Assembly (NCBI RefSeq): GCF_003324485.1
Contig: NZ_QODK01000001.1
Coordinates: forward strand, 62,001 to 126,000
Length of the DNA: 64,000 nt
Direction: 5' to 3'
From: Cohaesibacter intestini
GTDB lineage: Bacteria; Pseudomonadota; Alphaproteobacteria; Rhizobiales; Cohaesibacteraceae
The translations under genes and the position numbers were made by a program. This document shows, one piece after another, positions 1-8,441 of this stretch (position 1 is the first letter of the stretch; the number at the start of each line of letters is the position of its first letter). The notes beneath the pieces are model-generated. The model was not told where the DNA came from. It worked only from the letters and a program-made list of their open reading frames with translations, and ran no database searches.

Positions 1-1
1 C

Positions 2-682
2 ATTGTCGGGGAGTCCGGGTCTGGAAAAACCACTTTGGGGCTCGCGCTGTTGCGGATGATTTCGTCCGACGGTCCGATTGTCTTTCAGGGCAAGGGCCTC
101 GATCAGCTCGACAACAAGGCCATGCGTGACAAGCGGCGGGACATGCAGATCGTGTTTCAGGATCCGTTCGGTTCGCTGTCGCCGCGCATGTCAATTGCCC
201 AGATTGTGGCAGAGGGTCTGGCCATTCATGCACCCGACCTCAGTGTCGAGGAACGGGATGCCAAGGTGGTGCAGGCCTTGAAGGAAGTGGGCATCGACCC
301 GGAGACCCGCCATCGCTATCCGCACGAATTTTCCGGTGGTCAGCGGCAGCGCATTTCTATAGCGCGGGCCATGGTACTGGAGCCATCCTTCGTGATGCTC
401 GATGAGCCGACCAGTGCGCTTGACATGAGCGTGCAAAGTCAGGTCGTTGATCTGTTGCGTGATCTTCAGGCCCGCCATGGATTGACCTATCTCTTCATCA
501 GCCACGATCTCAAGGTGGTGCGGGCCCTGTCCAACCGGGTGATGGTGATGCGGCAGGGCAAAATCATCGAGCAAGGCGATGTCGAGCAGATTTTCGACGC
601 GCCGGAAACAGACTATACCAAGGCCCTGATGGCAGCGGCCCTTCGGATGGAGACCGCCCCAACGGGGGTCGTTGCTGACTGA
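2..682 (+). CDS. yejF: YejF-type peptide ABC transporter ATPase, 3' part only
   Basis: The reading frame is open from the window edge, so the 5' part of the gene is missing. What remains is one complete ATPase domain: Walker A GESGSGKTT at the very start, signature FSGGQRQRISIARA, Walker B VMLDEPTSALD and a switch-histidine segment FISHDLKVV. The stretch around EVGIDPETRHRYPHEFSGG and the C-terminal tail closely resemble the second half of E. coli YejF, a double-ATPase protein that powers import of peptides such as microcin C through YejABE. The upstream half and the partner yejA, yejB and yejE genes would lie before this window. An Opp/Dpp-type ATPase is the alternative. The family is certain; the exact subfamily is likely. 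Confidence 0.85.
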   Translation: MVGESGSGKTTLGLALLRMISSDGPIVFQGKGLDQLDNKAMRDKRRDMQIVFQDPFGSLSPRMSIAQIVAEGLAIHAPDLSVEERDAKVVQALKEVGIDPETRHRYPHEFSGGQRQRISIARAMVLEPSFVMLDEPTSALDMSVQSQVVDLLRDLQARHGLTYLFISHDLKVVRALSNRVMVMRQGKIIEQGDVEQIFDAPETDYTKALMAAALRMETAPTGVVAD

Positions 683-706
683 AGGCTCTTCTGAAAGATC
701 AAGACA

Positions 707-1648
707 ATGAATATTCTCCTCTATGCCAATGGCTGGGACATGGATGCGTGGGCAACACGCATCCGCAAGGAACTGCCTCATGCAACGATCATCACGCCGG
801 ACACGCTCACCAATCCGGCCAGTGTCGATTATGCGATGGTCTGGAAGCCGGAACCGGGATATCTCGCAGGCTTTCCCAACCTCAAGGTCATCTGTTCACT
901 TGGCGCCGGGGTTGACTTTCTGATGGCCGACCCAGACCTGCCTGACCTGCCGGTGGTGCGGGTGATTGACCCGGACCTGACGGGTCGGATGAGCGAATAT
1001 GTGCTGCTGCAATGCCTGTTGCATCATCGCCGGACCCTCTCCTATCTGCGTTATCAAGCCGCCGGTATCTGGAAGGATCAGGCCGATGTGGCGGCTCGCG
1101 AAATCCGTGTCGGCGTGCTGGGGCTGGGGATACTCGGCCTTGACGCAGCCCGAAAATTGCAAATGGTCGGCTATGACGTCGCTGGCTGGAGCCGGTCGCC
1201 CAAATCCATCGATGGCCTTCGCACCTTTGCCGGAGCCGAGGGGCTGGATGCGATGGCTGCGCGGACGGATATTCTGGTGTCGCTATTGCCGCACACGCCC
1301 CAGACCGAGGGCATGCTCAATCTCACCCTGTTCCGCAAGCTGGCGCAGGACGGACCGCTGGGGGGACCGGTGGTGATCAATGCCGGGCGCGGCAAGCTGC
1401 AGGTCGAGCGTGATATCATGGAAGCGCTTGATGAAGGCAGCCTGATCGGCGCGTCGCTGGATGTGTTCGAGGAGGAGCCTTTGCGGGACGGCAGTCCGAT
1501 CTGGTCGCATCCTTCGATCATTCTCACCCCACACAATGCCGCGGTCAGTGACCCGATCGCCACAACGGCCTATCTGGCTCGTCAATTGACGCTATTTGAG
1601 GCGGGCGAGCCGATGGAAAGCGTGGTTGATCGCAACGCGGGATACTGA
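707..1648 (+). CDS. ghrA: GhrA-like glyoxylate/hydroxypyruvate reductase (D-2-hydroxyacid dehydrogenase)
   Basis: This 313-residue NAD(P)-dependent D-2-hydroxyacid dehydrogenase should reduce glyoxylate or hydroxypyruvate to glycolate or glycerate in the cytoplasm. The Rossmann glycine motif GLGILG lies in the middle. The catalytic set is visible: Arg in INAGRGK, Glu in the EEEPL region and His in LTPHNAA. The length matches E. coli GhrA (312). The gene starts 24 bp after the yejF-like stop, on the same strand, so it could be co-transcribed. The order peptide ATPase then GhrA gives no clear pathway link. Substrate choice within the 2-hydroxyacid family cannot be settled from sequence alone. 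Confidence 0.85.
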   Translation: MNILLYANGWDMDAWATRIRKELPHATIITPDTLTNPASVDYAMVWKPEPGYLAGFPNLKVICSLGAGVDFLMADPDLPDLPVVRVIDPDLTGRMSEYVLLQCLLHHRRTLSYLRYQAAGIWKDQADVAAREIRVGVLGLGILGLDAARKLQMVGYDVAGWSRSPKSIDGLRTFAGAEGLDAMAARTDILVSLLPHTPQTEGMLNLTLFRKLAQDGPLGGPVVINAGRGKLQVERDIMEALDEGSLIGASLDVFEEEPLRDGSPIWSHPSIILTPHNAAVSDPIATTAYLARQLTLFEAGEPMESVVDRNAGY

Positions 1649-1791
1649 CCCCCGCACCTTTGTTGTCTTGTCTTGCAAGGCTACGGATCAGGGGCCGCTT
1701 GGTCCGGCTTTCTCTTTGACGGTTGACTTCAACCGCAATCAACGCTCTCCTATGGCAATATACCAAATTGCATTTTCAAGGAGACCGGATT

Positions 1792-2196
1792 TTGAAGAGA
1801 CTGTTGTTGCTTTTGATTTTTCTGGCCCCGTTGCCCGCATGGGCGGACGGGTTCGGTTTTGAAACGCCTTCGGGCAATATCTATTGCAATGGGCATATCA
1901 GCGACGGTGGAGGCATTTCGTGCGAGATTGTCGTACGACAGGGCCCGCCAGCCAGACCCAAACCGTCTTCCTGTCGCCAGAGTTGGGGTCACAGTTTTTC
2001 TCTGCAAGGATCAGGGTCGGCCGAACTGATTTGCGGTCCCAAACCGTCGCGGGTCGGCTATTCCGAGATCGCTGCCTATGGGCAGTCGGGCACGTTTGGC
2101 GACATCACCTGTTACTCGGAGCGCACCGGCTTCACTTGCGAAAATCGAAGCGGGCATGGCTTTTTCCTCTCCCGGCGCAAACAGGAAATTTTCTGA
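1792..2196 (+). CDS. small secreted cysteine-containing protein, DUF6636-like
   Basis: I place the start at a TTG at 1792 because AAGGAG at 1778-1783 sits 8 bp upstream and the resulting protein begins with a clean signal peptide, KRLLLLLIFLAPLPAWA, cut before DGF. The mature part is about 115 residues with several cysteines (NIYCNG, ISCEI, SSCRQ, LICG, ITCYS, FTCEN), as expected for a periplasmic protein held by disulfides. The opening FETPSGNIYC pattern is typical of the DUF6636 family, whose function is unknown. A longer in-frame start at 1723 would bury the signal peptide and lacks a ribosome site. No neighbouring gene suggests a role. Confidence 0.7.
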   Translation: MKRLLLLLIFLAPLPAWADGFGFETPSGNIYCNGHISDGGGISCEIVVRQGPPARPKPSSCRQSWGHSFSLQGSGSAELICGPKPSRVGYSEIAAYGQSGTFGDITCYSERTGFTCENRSGHGFFLSRRKQEIF

Positions 2197-2259
2197 CACA
2201 AAAACGGCAAGGGATGCACGTTGTCTTACTGACAGGCCGACGTCCCTCGCCTTCCCACC

Positions 2260-3174
2260 CTAGAGCGCCAACCGTCTCACAGCGCGCAGATCACCATATT
2301 CGTTGGCCGCGATCCGCTTGAGCGCATCAGACAGCGGTTCCTTGGCCACAGCCATATGATGGCCGTTGGCATGGAGCAGCGTCTCGACGTCGCTCATCAC
2401 GCCGACATGACCAGGCCAGAAGAGCAAATCGCCACGCTGCAGGGACGTGAGCGCAGTGTCAAGATCAAGGGAAGTGCCCGCTTCCTTTTCCTGCATCGAG
2501 GCATCACGCAACATCGGGATGCCCGCCATTTCGCATGCAAGCTGCACCAAGCCGGAGCAATCGATGCCAAGCGAGCTTTTGCCACCCCAGAGATAGGGCG
2601 TGCCAATCAGGCTTTCTGCAACACTGACGAAATCGGTCGCTTTATGCTGACGCTCCACCACATGCTGGGCAACGACCCATCCGGCTTCGCCGTTTGGCAT
2701 CGGCAAGTTGACCAGTTTGCGATAAAGGGTACCGCGGACCTCTTCCTCTTCGCCCAGCACGAGGCCAGCCCCCATCGACAGGAAGGTGGCGGCGGGGAAT
2801 TTCAGATCCGGCCCCGGATAGACAAAGGTGCGTACGGCGCTGACTTTGTGGGTTGGCTCCCCGGCGGCGAACTCATCGGACAGGTGGCCCGAATAAGGCC
2901 CAATGGCGTCCGTTGGCATATAGCCGACATAGCCGTCCCCCGCCAGTTGGACCCAGCACCAGCCCTTGTCATCCTGCTCGAAGACATGAACCACCTCACC
3001 CAGCAGGGCTTGACTGTCAAGGCCACTGCGTCCGTCCGGCGCAGCTTTCAGAGGCGCGACGGGGACGCGGACACGCATCACATGGGGGGTTACGAACCGT
3101 TCGGCCTCGACCTGCCCTTCAAGACGTTTATCGGCTAGGTCGGGACGAAAGGCATTGAGGGACGGATTGAGCAT
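2260..3174 (-). CDS. NlpC/P60 family cysteine peptidase with SH3-like domains
   Basis: The 304-residue protein has SH3b-like modules in the N-terminal half (about residues 30-175, with W-rich segments GWCWVQLAGDGYVGY and EAGWVVAQHVV) and a C-terminal NlpC/P60 domain. The catalytic Cys lies in SLGIDCSGLVQ near residue 207, and the His in RGDLLFWPGHVGVM, followed by HANGHH. Such enzymes cut the peptide stems of murein, usually the D-gamma-Glu to diamino acid bond. No signal peptide is visible, so it may act on recycled cytoplasmic muropeptides or be exported otherwise. AGGA lies 8 bp before the ATG. A MarR-like gene ends 51 bp upstream on the same strand, and M17 aminopeptidase lies beyond it, a plausible peptide-recycling neighbourhood. 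Confidence 0.88.
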   Translation of the reverse strand: MLNPSLNAFRPDLADKRLEGQVEAERFVTPHVMRVRVPVAPLKAAPDGRSGLDSQALLGEVVHVFEQDDKGWCWVQLAGDGYVGYMPTDAIGPYSGHLSDEFAAGEPTHKVSAVRTFVYPGPDLKFPAATFLSMGAGLVLGEEEEVRGTLYRKLVNLPMPNGEAGWVVAQHVVERQHKATDFVSVAESLIGTPYLWGGKSSLGIDCSGLVQLACEMAGIPMLRDASMQEKEAGTSLDLDTALTSLQRGDLLFWPGHVGVMSDVETLLHANGHHMAVAKEPLSDALKRIAANEYGDLRAVRRLAL

Positions 3175-3225
3175 GGTTTTTTTCCTGATTGGAGATCTTT
3201 TGCGCTAGAGGTAACTGCCTTGCCC

Positions 3226-3576
3226 TCACTCTGCAAGGGCGGCGGTCGTCTCAACGATCTTGTGGCCCAGATCATGCACATAGAGCGCCCCCTTGACCGT
3301 ACGCAGGATGACGACATTGCGTTTGTCCTGATCATCGCGGCGGCGGGTCAGAAGGCCCATGCGGCCCATTGTGTCGAGTGCTCTTGTGATGGCGGGCTTG
3401 GTGACACCGAGCTTGGCGGCCAATCCGCGCACCGTGTGAGGTGGCGTTTCGAGATAGACGGTCAAAAGCACGGTCATCTGCCGAGCGGACAGATCCGTGT
3501 CATCTTTGAGCACCAGATCGTGGGTGACATCGTGCCATAAGTTCAGCGCCTGACTCGCGCTCATTGTCGTCGCCAT
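3226..3576 (-). CDS. MarR-family winged-helix transcriptional regulator
   Basis: The protein is 116 residues from the ATG at 3576, which has AAGGTG just upstream; a longer frame to 3675 exists but adds an unlikely cysteine- and proline-rich leader. The winged helix is seen in LSARQMTVLLTVYL, the recognition segment LAAKLGVTKPAITRALDTM and the wing LLTRRRDDQDKRNV, the last being the classic MarR DxRxKR-like signature. It is shorter than usual MarR proteins (about 140) because the N-terminal dimerisation helix is brief. It is co-oriented with the NlpC/P60 peptidase 51 bp downstream and may control it or an adjacent gene; no operator could be assigned. Confidence 0.8.
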   Translation of the reverse strand: MATTMSASQALNLWHDVTHDLVLKDDTDLSARQMTVLLTVYLETPPHTVRGLAAKLGVTKPAITRALDTMGRMGLLTRRRDDQDKRNVVILRTVKGALYVHDLGHKIVETTAALAE

Positions 3577-3700
3577 GCAACACCTTGCCTGTGGGCCAAT
3601 TCTATCTCGTTCCGGCTCCGGTATAATGTGCGCTGATTCACAGCTTGGATGCAAGTGCGAAGGGAATTGCCGCAAAGCGACAATCCCCGTTTGCGAGGCC

Positions 3701-5086
3701 TTACTTGGCGTATTTTTCCTTCAAATGGCTGTAAATGGCGCGAATGGCTTGTGCTTCGCCGCCCTTTGGCCGGGCCGGTTGCGCCGCGGGTGCCCAGCCG
3801 TAAATGTCAAAATGAACCCAGCTGCGGCTCTTGTCGACAAAGCGGCGCAGGAACAGGGCCGCGGTGATCGATCCGGCAAAGCCGCCGGTGGATATGTGGT
3901 TCACATCGGCAATGTCTGACGAAAGATTGCCGTCATAGCCCGGCCAGAGCGGCATGTTCCAAAGCGGATCCCACTGGCTGCGGCTTTCCGCAGAAAGAGA
4001 GGCAACCAGGTCCGCATCATCGCTGTAGAAGGGGGGCAGATCGGGGCCGAGCGCCACACGGGCTGCGCCGGTCAGGGTGGCCATATCAATCATCAGCTCT
4101 GGCTCTTCCTCATCGGCCAGTGCCATGGCATCGGCCAGCACCAGACGGCCTTCGGCGTCGGTGTTACCGATTTCGACGGTCAGGCCCTTGTGGCTCTGCA
4201 GCACATCGCCGGGACGGAACGCATTGCCGGAGACCGCATTCTCAACCGCCGGGATCAGGACACGCAAGCGTACGGGCAATTGCGCCGACATAATCATCGA
4301 GGCAAGGCCAAGCACGTTGGCCGCGCCGCCCATATCCTTTTTCATCAGCAGCATGGACGAAGAGGGTTTGAGATCGAGGCCGCCTGTATCGAAACAGACG
4401 CCCTTGCCAACGAGAGTGACCTTTGGCGCGCTCTCGTCACCCCAGACAAAATCAAGCAGGCGTGGCGCGCGCGGAGACGCTCTGCCGACCGCATGGATCA
4501 TCGGGAAATTATGCTCCAGCAGCGCTTCACCCTTGATGACGGTGAGGATCGCTCCATGGGTATCAACCAGCCCCTTGGTTACCGCTTCCAGCTCGTCCGG
4601 GCCCATATCATTGGCGGGAATGTTGATCAGATCGCGGGCCAGATTGCTGCCCTTGGCCTGACGCAGGACATCCTCGCGATCAACCCCTTCAGGCCAATCA
4701 AGCTCCGGCATGGGTTTGGAATTTTCCTTGTAGCGATCAAACCGATACGCCCCCAGATGCCAGGCCAGCACCGCCAGAAACAAAGCCTGATCATCCTCTG
4801 CCAAGACATCTTCGATCACATAGTGATAGCGGCCTTCCGGCAGACGTACGGGCAGCAAACCGGCGAGCAATGGCGACCGATTGGGGTTGCTTTGCTTGCC
4901 AATGCCAAACAGGACCGCTTCGATGGATCCATCCAGGGAAGGGATCAGACAAATCTCCCCTTCCTTTGCCGCAAAGCCGGTGCTTTCCGCCCATTGGGTG
5001 CCAGCTGCCGACATGGCCTTGGGCACATGGCTTTCCCCATCGGAGGCGACGAAATGAATTGGCGTGGACTTGGCTTGTTCAGACAT
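3701..5086 (-). CDS. leucyl aminopeptidase family M17 (cytosol aminopeptidase)
   Basis: With the start at 5086 the protein is 461 residues, matching short alphaproteobacterial M17 enzymes; an in-frame extension to 5299 adds a basic, low-similarity leader and is rejected. Metal and catalytic residues are present: the lysine in LVGKGVCFDTGG, the aspartates in FDTGG and KKDMGG, and the NTDAEGRLVLADAM block with its Asp, Glu and Arg. The enzyme removes N-terminal residues from peptides using two metal ions in the cytoplasm. It is close to, but probably distinct from, canonical PepA because it lacks the extended N-terminal DNA-binding region. It is divergent from the tadD-like gene across 316 bp. 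Confidence 0.88.
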   Translation of the reverse strand: MSEQAKSTPIHFVASDGESHVPKAMSAAGTQWAESTGFAAKEGEICLIPSLDGSIEAVLFGIGKQSNPNRSPLLAGLLPVRLPEGRYHYVIEDVLAEDDQALFLAVLAWHLGAYRFDRYKENSKPMPELDWPEGVDREDVLRQAKGSNLARDLINIPANDMGPDELEAVTKGLVDTHGAILTVIKGEALLEHNFPMIHAVGRASPRAPRLLDFVWGDESAPKVTLVGKGVCFDTGGLDLKPSSSMLLMKKDMGGAANVLGLASMIMSAQLPVRLRVLIPAVENAVSGNAFRPGDVLQSHKGLTVEIGNTDAEGRLVLADAMALADEEEPELMIDMATLTGAARVALGPDLPPFYSDDADLVASLSAESRSQWDPLWNMPLWPGYDGNLSSDIADVNHISTGGFAGSITAALFLRRFVDKSRSWVHFDIYGWAPAAQPARPKGGEAQAIRAIYSHLKEKYAK

Positions 5087-5291
5087 GCTTTGAGAATTTC
5101 CCGAGTGGTTGCCCGATGCACCATATGGCGGGATGGCATCGGATGGAATCAGACCGCCGATCAAGGCCAAAGAGTACTGCAAGCGCCTGCGGAAGGGAAT
5201 GACCGAATGGCTCCCCTGTGCTGGCTTCGCGCTCCTTGCAGAAGGCTTTTTTGCGAAGGGCGGAGCGTAGAATGCATGCAAATTGCACGAA

Positions 5292-5312
5292 TTAACCAAG
5301 CATTAGGGTTAA
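5292..5312. promoter_or_regulatory. candidate CtrA-type box between pepA-like and tadD genes
   Basis: The 316-bp divergent spacer (5087-5402) contains TTAACCAAGCATTAG at 5292-5306, matching the TTAA-N7-TTAA CtrA consensus except for the last base. The same block reads as an imperfect palindrome TTAACC-N8-GGGTTAA. It lies 91 bp before the tadD-like start codon and 205 bp before the aminopeptidase start. CtrA control of pilus genes is known in Caulobacter; here it is inference. Nothing else clear was seen in this spacer. Confidence 0.35.
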
Positions 5313-5402
5313 TTGTTTATTGCTGAGGGAAGAAAGCATCGTGCATCAGTCCGCCCGCAATCTGTGGGTCAGCCTGTTGCCGTTCTGCACGAGGATTGCG
5401 TC

Positions 5403-6203
5403 ATGACAAGTGGTTCCTTCACCCGCTCCCCTTCCCCAGCTCGGGCCCGCAAAGCCTTTCTTGTGGCGTCTGTCGCGCTGCTGGTGGCTGTGTCGGGTTG
5501 TTCATCGAACAAGAAGAGCGTCTCGGCCTCTGATCATCAGCGCACGGGCTATGCCAGCGAACAGGCCTTGCAGGATTCCATCCACTATTGGGAAAAGCGT
5601 TACAAGAACAATCCCAAGGATGTCAAAGTCGCTCTCAATTACGGCACGGCACTACGCCATGCCGGTCGCTATGAGCAATCTCTGGCGGTGATTGAAACCG
5701 TGGCTGCCACGGAAACCAAGAACCGTGTCGTGCTGGCAGCCTATGGCAAGGCACTGGCCTCGATCGGGCGGTTCCAGCAGGCCCTCACCGTGTTGCAGCG
5801 CGCACAAACCCCGACAACCCCGGACTGGCGGCTGGAATCGGCCATGGGTGCCATTCATGACCAGTTGGGCAATTTCTCCACCGCGCGCGACCATTATGAC
5901 AAGGCCCTGTTGCAGGCACCCGGCGCTCCGAGCGTGCTGAGCAACTATGGCCTGTCCTATCTGCTGGAAGGCGACCTTGCGTCTGCCGAGGGGTATTTGC
6001 GCGAGGCGGCCAAACAGCCGGGCGCGGATAGCCGCGTGCGGCAGAATCTGGCTCTGGTGCTGGGACTGCAAGGCAAGTTCAGCGAAGCGGAAGCGATTGC
6101 CAGCAACGAGCTGTCACCCCAGCAGGCCGCAGCCAACATGGCTTACTTGCGCACCATGCTCAAAGAGCGCGGCAATTGGAAGACCCTGAAGAAACAAGGC
6201 TAA
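5403..6203 (+). CDS. tadD: TadD-like TPR lipoprotein of the Tad pilus system
   Basis: From the ATG at 5403 the protein is 266 residues. It begins with a lipoprotein signal, AFLVASVALLVAVSGCSS, with the lipobox cysteine near residue 33. The rest is tetratricopeptide repeats: about residues 60-200 show paired helices such as NYGTALRHAGRYEQSLAVIE, MGAIHDQLGNFSTARDHYDKAL and NYGLSYLLEGDLASAEGYLREA. TadD is the outer-membrane pilotin-like TPR lipoprotein that supports the RcpA/CpaC secretin. Its position, convergent with tadC and separated only by a terminator, supports the assignment, although it is transcribed apart from the main pilus operon. An earlier in-frame start at 5313 lacks a signal peptide logic. 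Confidence 0.82.
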   Translation: MTSGSFTRSPSPARARKAFLVASVALLVAVSGCSSNKKSVSASDHQRTGYASEQALQDSIHYWEKRYKNNPKDVKVALNYGTALRHAGRYEQSLAVIETVAATETKNRVVLAAYGKALASIGRFQQALTVLQRAQTPTTPDWRLESAMGAIHDQLGNFSTARDHYDKALLQAPGAPSVLSNYGLSYLLEGDLASAEGYLREAAKQPGADSRVRQNLALVLGLQGKFSEAEAIASNELSPQQAAANMAYLRTMLKERGNWKTLKKQG

Positions 6204-6226
6204 TCACCAACATCCCTATCTGAAAT

Positions 6227-6262
6227 GACAAAAGGTCGATGCTGCTGCATCGACCTTTTGTC
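6227..6262. terminator. bidirectional terminator between tadD and tadC
   Basis: A perfect 16-bp inverted repeat (6227-6242 and 6247-6262, beginning GACAAAAGGTCGATGC) encloses a TGCT loop. The stem ends in AAAA on one side and TTTT on the other, so it can stop transcription from both convergent genes. Confidence 0.9.
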
Positions 6263-6293
6263 TCTTGGGTTGGGTTGGGGCTTGTTGTCCCGA

Positions 6294-7250
6294 TCAGCCC
6301 CAGAAGGAAATGGCCGCCGGTCCCAGAACGGCAACAAAAATTGCGGGTAGGAAGAACAGGATCATCGGCACCGTCAGTTTCGGCGGCAGGGCCGCTGCCT
6401 TTTTCTCGGCTGCTGTCATGCGCATGGTACGGTTTTCATTGGCCATCACACGCAAGGCATCACCAAGCGGCGTGCCATAGCGTTCGGCCTGAATGAGCGA
6501 GGTCATCACCGCGCGTACACCTTCCAGCCCGGTGCGGGTCGACATATTCTCATAGGCGATCTTGCGATCCTGCAGATAGGACAATTCGGCGGTCAGAAGG
6601 GTCATTTCCTCGGCCAACTCAACGCTCGACTTGCCGATTTCGGCAGCCACTTTCTGAAAGCCGGTTTCTGCTGTCATGCCGGATTCGACGCAAATCAGCA
6701 GCAGATCGAGAGCGTCTGGCCAGGCGCGGGTGATCGAAGCCTGCCGCTTGGAGATCAGGTTGCGGATATAGAGCGCCGGGGCGTAGTAGCAAGCATAGGC
6801 AAACAGCAGCGACAGAAAGATCTGGACCATCGGCGGATAGTCAGGCTTGAGGACAATGAACAAATAGAAGAGCGCCACCATCAGACCGACCATCGGCCCG
6901 ACGATCCGGGCAAAGGTGAAGGTCATCAGGTGATTTTCACTGCGAAAGCCCGCCTGTTTCAACCGAATGCGGCTTTCCTTGTCGGCAAAAGCATCGCGCA
7001 TTTTGAAACGGTCAACGATGTTCAGGATCACCGCCTTGGGCTCCTGACGCAGAGAGGGTTTGCCGCGACCATCGTTGTTCAGGGCTGCCCGCTCCCGGCG
7101 GCGGATCTGCTCGCGTTCGGTCGCCACCTCTTTCATACGGCTGCCGAGCTTGTCCGTTTCAAGGAATGGCATGGCTGCAGCAAGGATCGACGCGACCACG
7201 GCGATGGCCGTCATCACCGCAAAAATGTCCTGAATATCAAAGCCAATCAT
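6294..7250 (-). CDS. tadC: TadC inner-membrane protein (type II secretion F family)
   Basis: This 318-residue protein carries the GspF/TadC domain in the second half, seen in the WPDALDLLLICVESGMTAETGFQKVA segment and the GTPLGDALRVMANENRTMRMTAAEKKA motif. Membrane segments lie at about residues 5-28, 120-150 and at the C terminus (LTVPMILFFLPAIFVAVLG). With TadB it forms the inner-membrane platform on which the CpaF ATPase drives Flp pilin assembly. It is the last gene of the minus-strand cpa/tad arm, 62 bp after tadB, and is followed by a strong terminator. Confidence 0.92.
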   Translation of the reverse strand: MIGFDIQDIFAVMTAIAVVASILAAAMPFLETDKLGSRMKEVATEREQIRRRERAALNNDGRGKPSLRQEPKAVILNIVDRFKMRDAFADKESRIRLKQAGFRSENHLMTFTFARIVGPMVGLMVALFYLFIVLKPDYPPMVQIFLSLLFAYACYYAPALYIRNLISKRQASITRAWPDALDLLLICVESGMTAETGFQKVAAEIGKSSVELAEEMTLLTAELSYLQDRKIAYENMSTRTGLEGVRAVMTSLIQAERYGTPLGDALRVMANENRTMRMTAAEKKAAALPPKLTVPMILFFLPAIFVAVLGPAAISFWG

Positions 7251-7312
7251 GTGCCATATTCCTTGTCAGACCCAGAGATTTCCCGACAGCCCAGCTGTCA
7301 GGATTTCCGGGA

Positions 7313-8317
7313 TCAAATATCGAAGTTGATCATGCTGCGCATCATGATGATGCCAATCGCCATCCAGACGAAGGTCGCCGCCATGACCATGTGCCCCATC
7401 GGGTGGGTGAACATCACCATGATGTAGTCGGGCGAGGTCAGATAGGTCATGAAGGCAATGATGAAAGGCATCGCCGCGATGATGGCCGCAGACGCCTTGG
7501 CCTCCATCGACATGGCCGAGATCTTTTCCTTCATCTGGGCACGGGACCGGAGCACGCGCGACAGGTTGCCTAGAGCCTCGGACAGGGAGCCACCGGCCTG
7601 GGCCTGAATGGCAATGACGATGGCAAAGAAGTTGGTCTCGGCAATCGGCACCCGTTCATGCAGGCGCGGCACAACCGCAGACAGGGGTAGCCCCATGGCC
7701 TGCTCGTCCACCAGACGCTTGAATTCGGAGCGAACCGGCTCGGCGGTTTCGGAGGATGCAATGACGATGCAGTCGCCCAGTGGCAAGCCTGTACGAATAC
7801 CCCGGACGATGACGTCGATGGCATTGGGGAACTCGGCGATGAACTTGTTTATCCGCTTCTTGCGTTTGCGTGCCAGCCAAAGATTGGGCAGGCCGATAAG
7901 GCCGACAATACCAATGCCCAGTGAAACCAACAGGCTCATGCCACCAATCAAGGCACCCAGAAAACAGATGGCCCCGCAAATCATGCTATAGAACCAGAAT
8001 GTGCGCGGCTTGATTTCCAGACCGGCCTGAACCAGACGGGCGGACAGGGTCTGCTTTTTCTTGGCACCCTGCTTCTGGGCCTCTTCGATCTTCTTCAGGC
8101 TGGTTTCGAGATCCTTGCGGCGATCAGCGCTTGCGGCCTTGATCCGTTTGTCGGCCAGATGGACACGGCTAATCGAAATGGTTTCCATCCGCTGACGGCG
8201 CCGATGGTCCTTGGAAAGCTTGGGGTAGAACAAGCCCCACGCAATGCCAACCACCGCGAAAACCACGAGCGCAAACAACGCAATCGTGAAGATCAGGTCA
8301 TCTGTGACAAAATCCAT
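7313..8317 (-). CDS. tadB: TadB inner-membrane protein (type II secretion F family)
   Basis: The 334-residue protein has an N-terminal membrane helix, a charged cytoplasmic stretch rich in Lys/Arg (about residues 30-105), two helices around residues 115-160, and the GspF domain with FPNAIDVIVRGIRTGLPLGDC and GGSLSEALGNLSRVLRSRAQMKEKI. Two final helices follow. It pairs with TadC as the membrane platform of the Tad pilus. A GGAG ribosome site stands just before the ATG. It lies between cpaF (124-bp gap) and tadC on the same strand. Confidence 0.92.
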   Translation of the reverse strand: MDFVTDDLIFTIALFALVVFAVVGIAWGLFYPKLSKDHRRRQRMETISISRVHLADKRIKAASADRRKDLETSLKKIEEAQKQGAKKKQTLSARLVQAGLEIKPRTFWFYSMICGAICFLGALIGGMSLLVSLGIGIVGLIGLPNLWLARKRKKRINKFIAEFPNAIDVIVRGIRTGLPLGDCIVIASSETAEPVRSEFKRLVDEQAMGLPLSAVVPRLHERVPIAETNFFAIVIAIQAQAGGSLSEALGNLSRVLRSRAQMKEKISAMSMEAKASAAIIAAMPFIIAFMTYLTSPDYIMVMFTHPMGHMVMAATFVWMAIGIIMMRSMINFDI

Positions 8318-8441
8318 GCTCGCTCCTTGTCAGCCTTCTTTTCTACCCAGTGTGCAGTCTCCCGGTTTGGCCTTTGCCGAACAGGAGGCTTTGTGTCGTC
8401 TGGCCTATGCATTCGGAATGCACCGTTGGAAAGGCCGAAAA

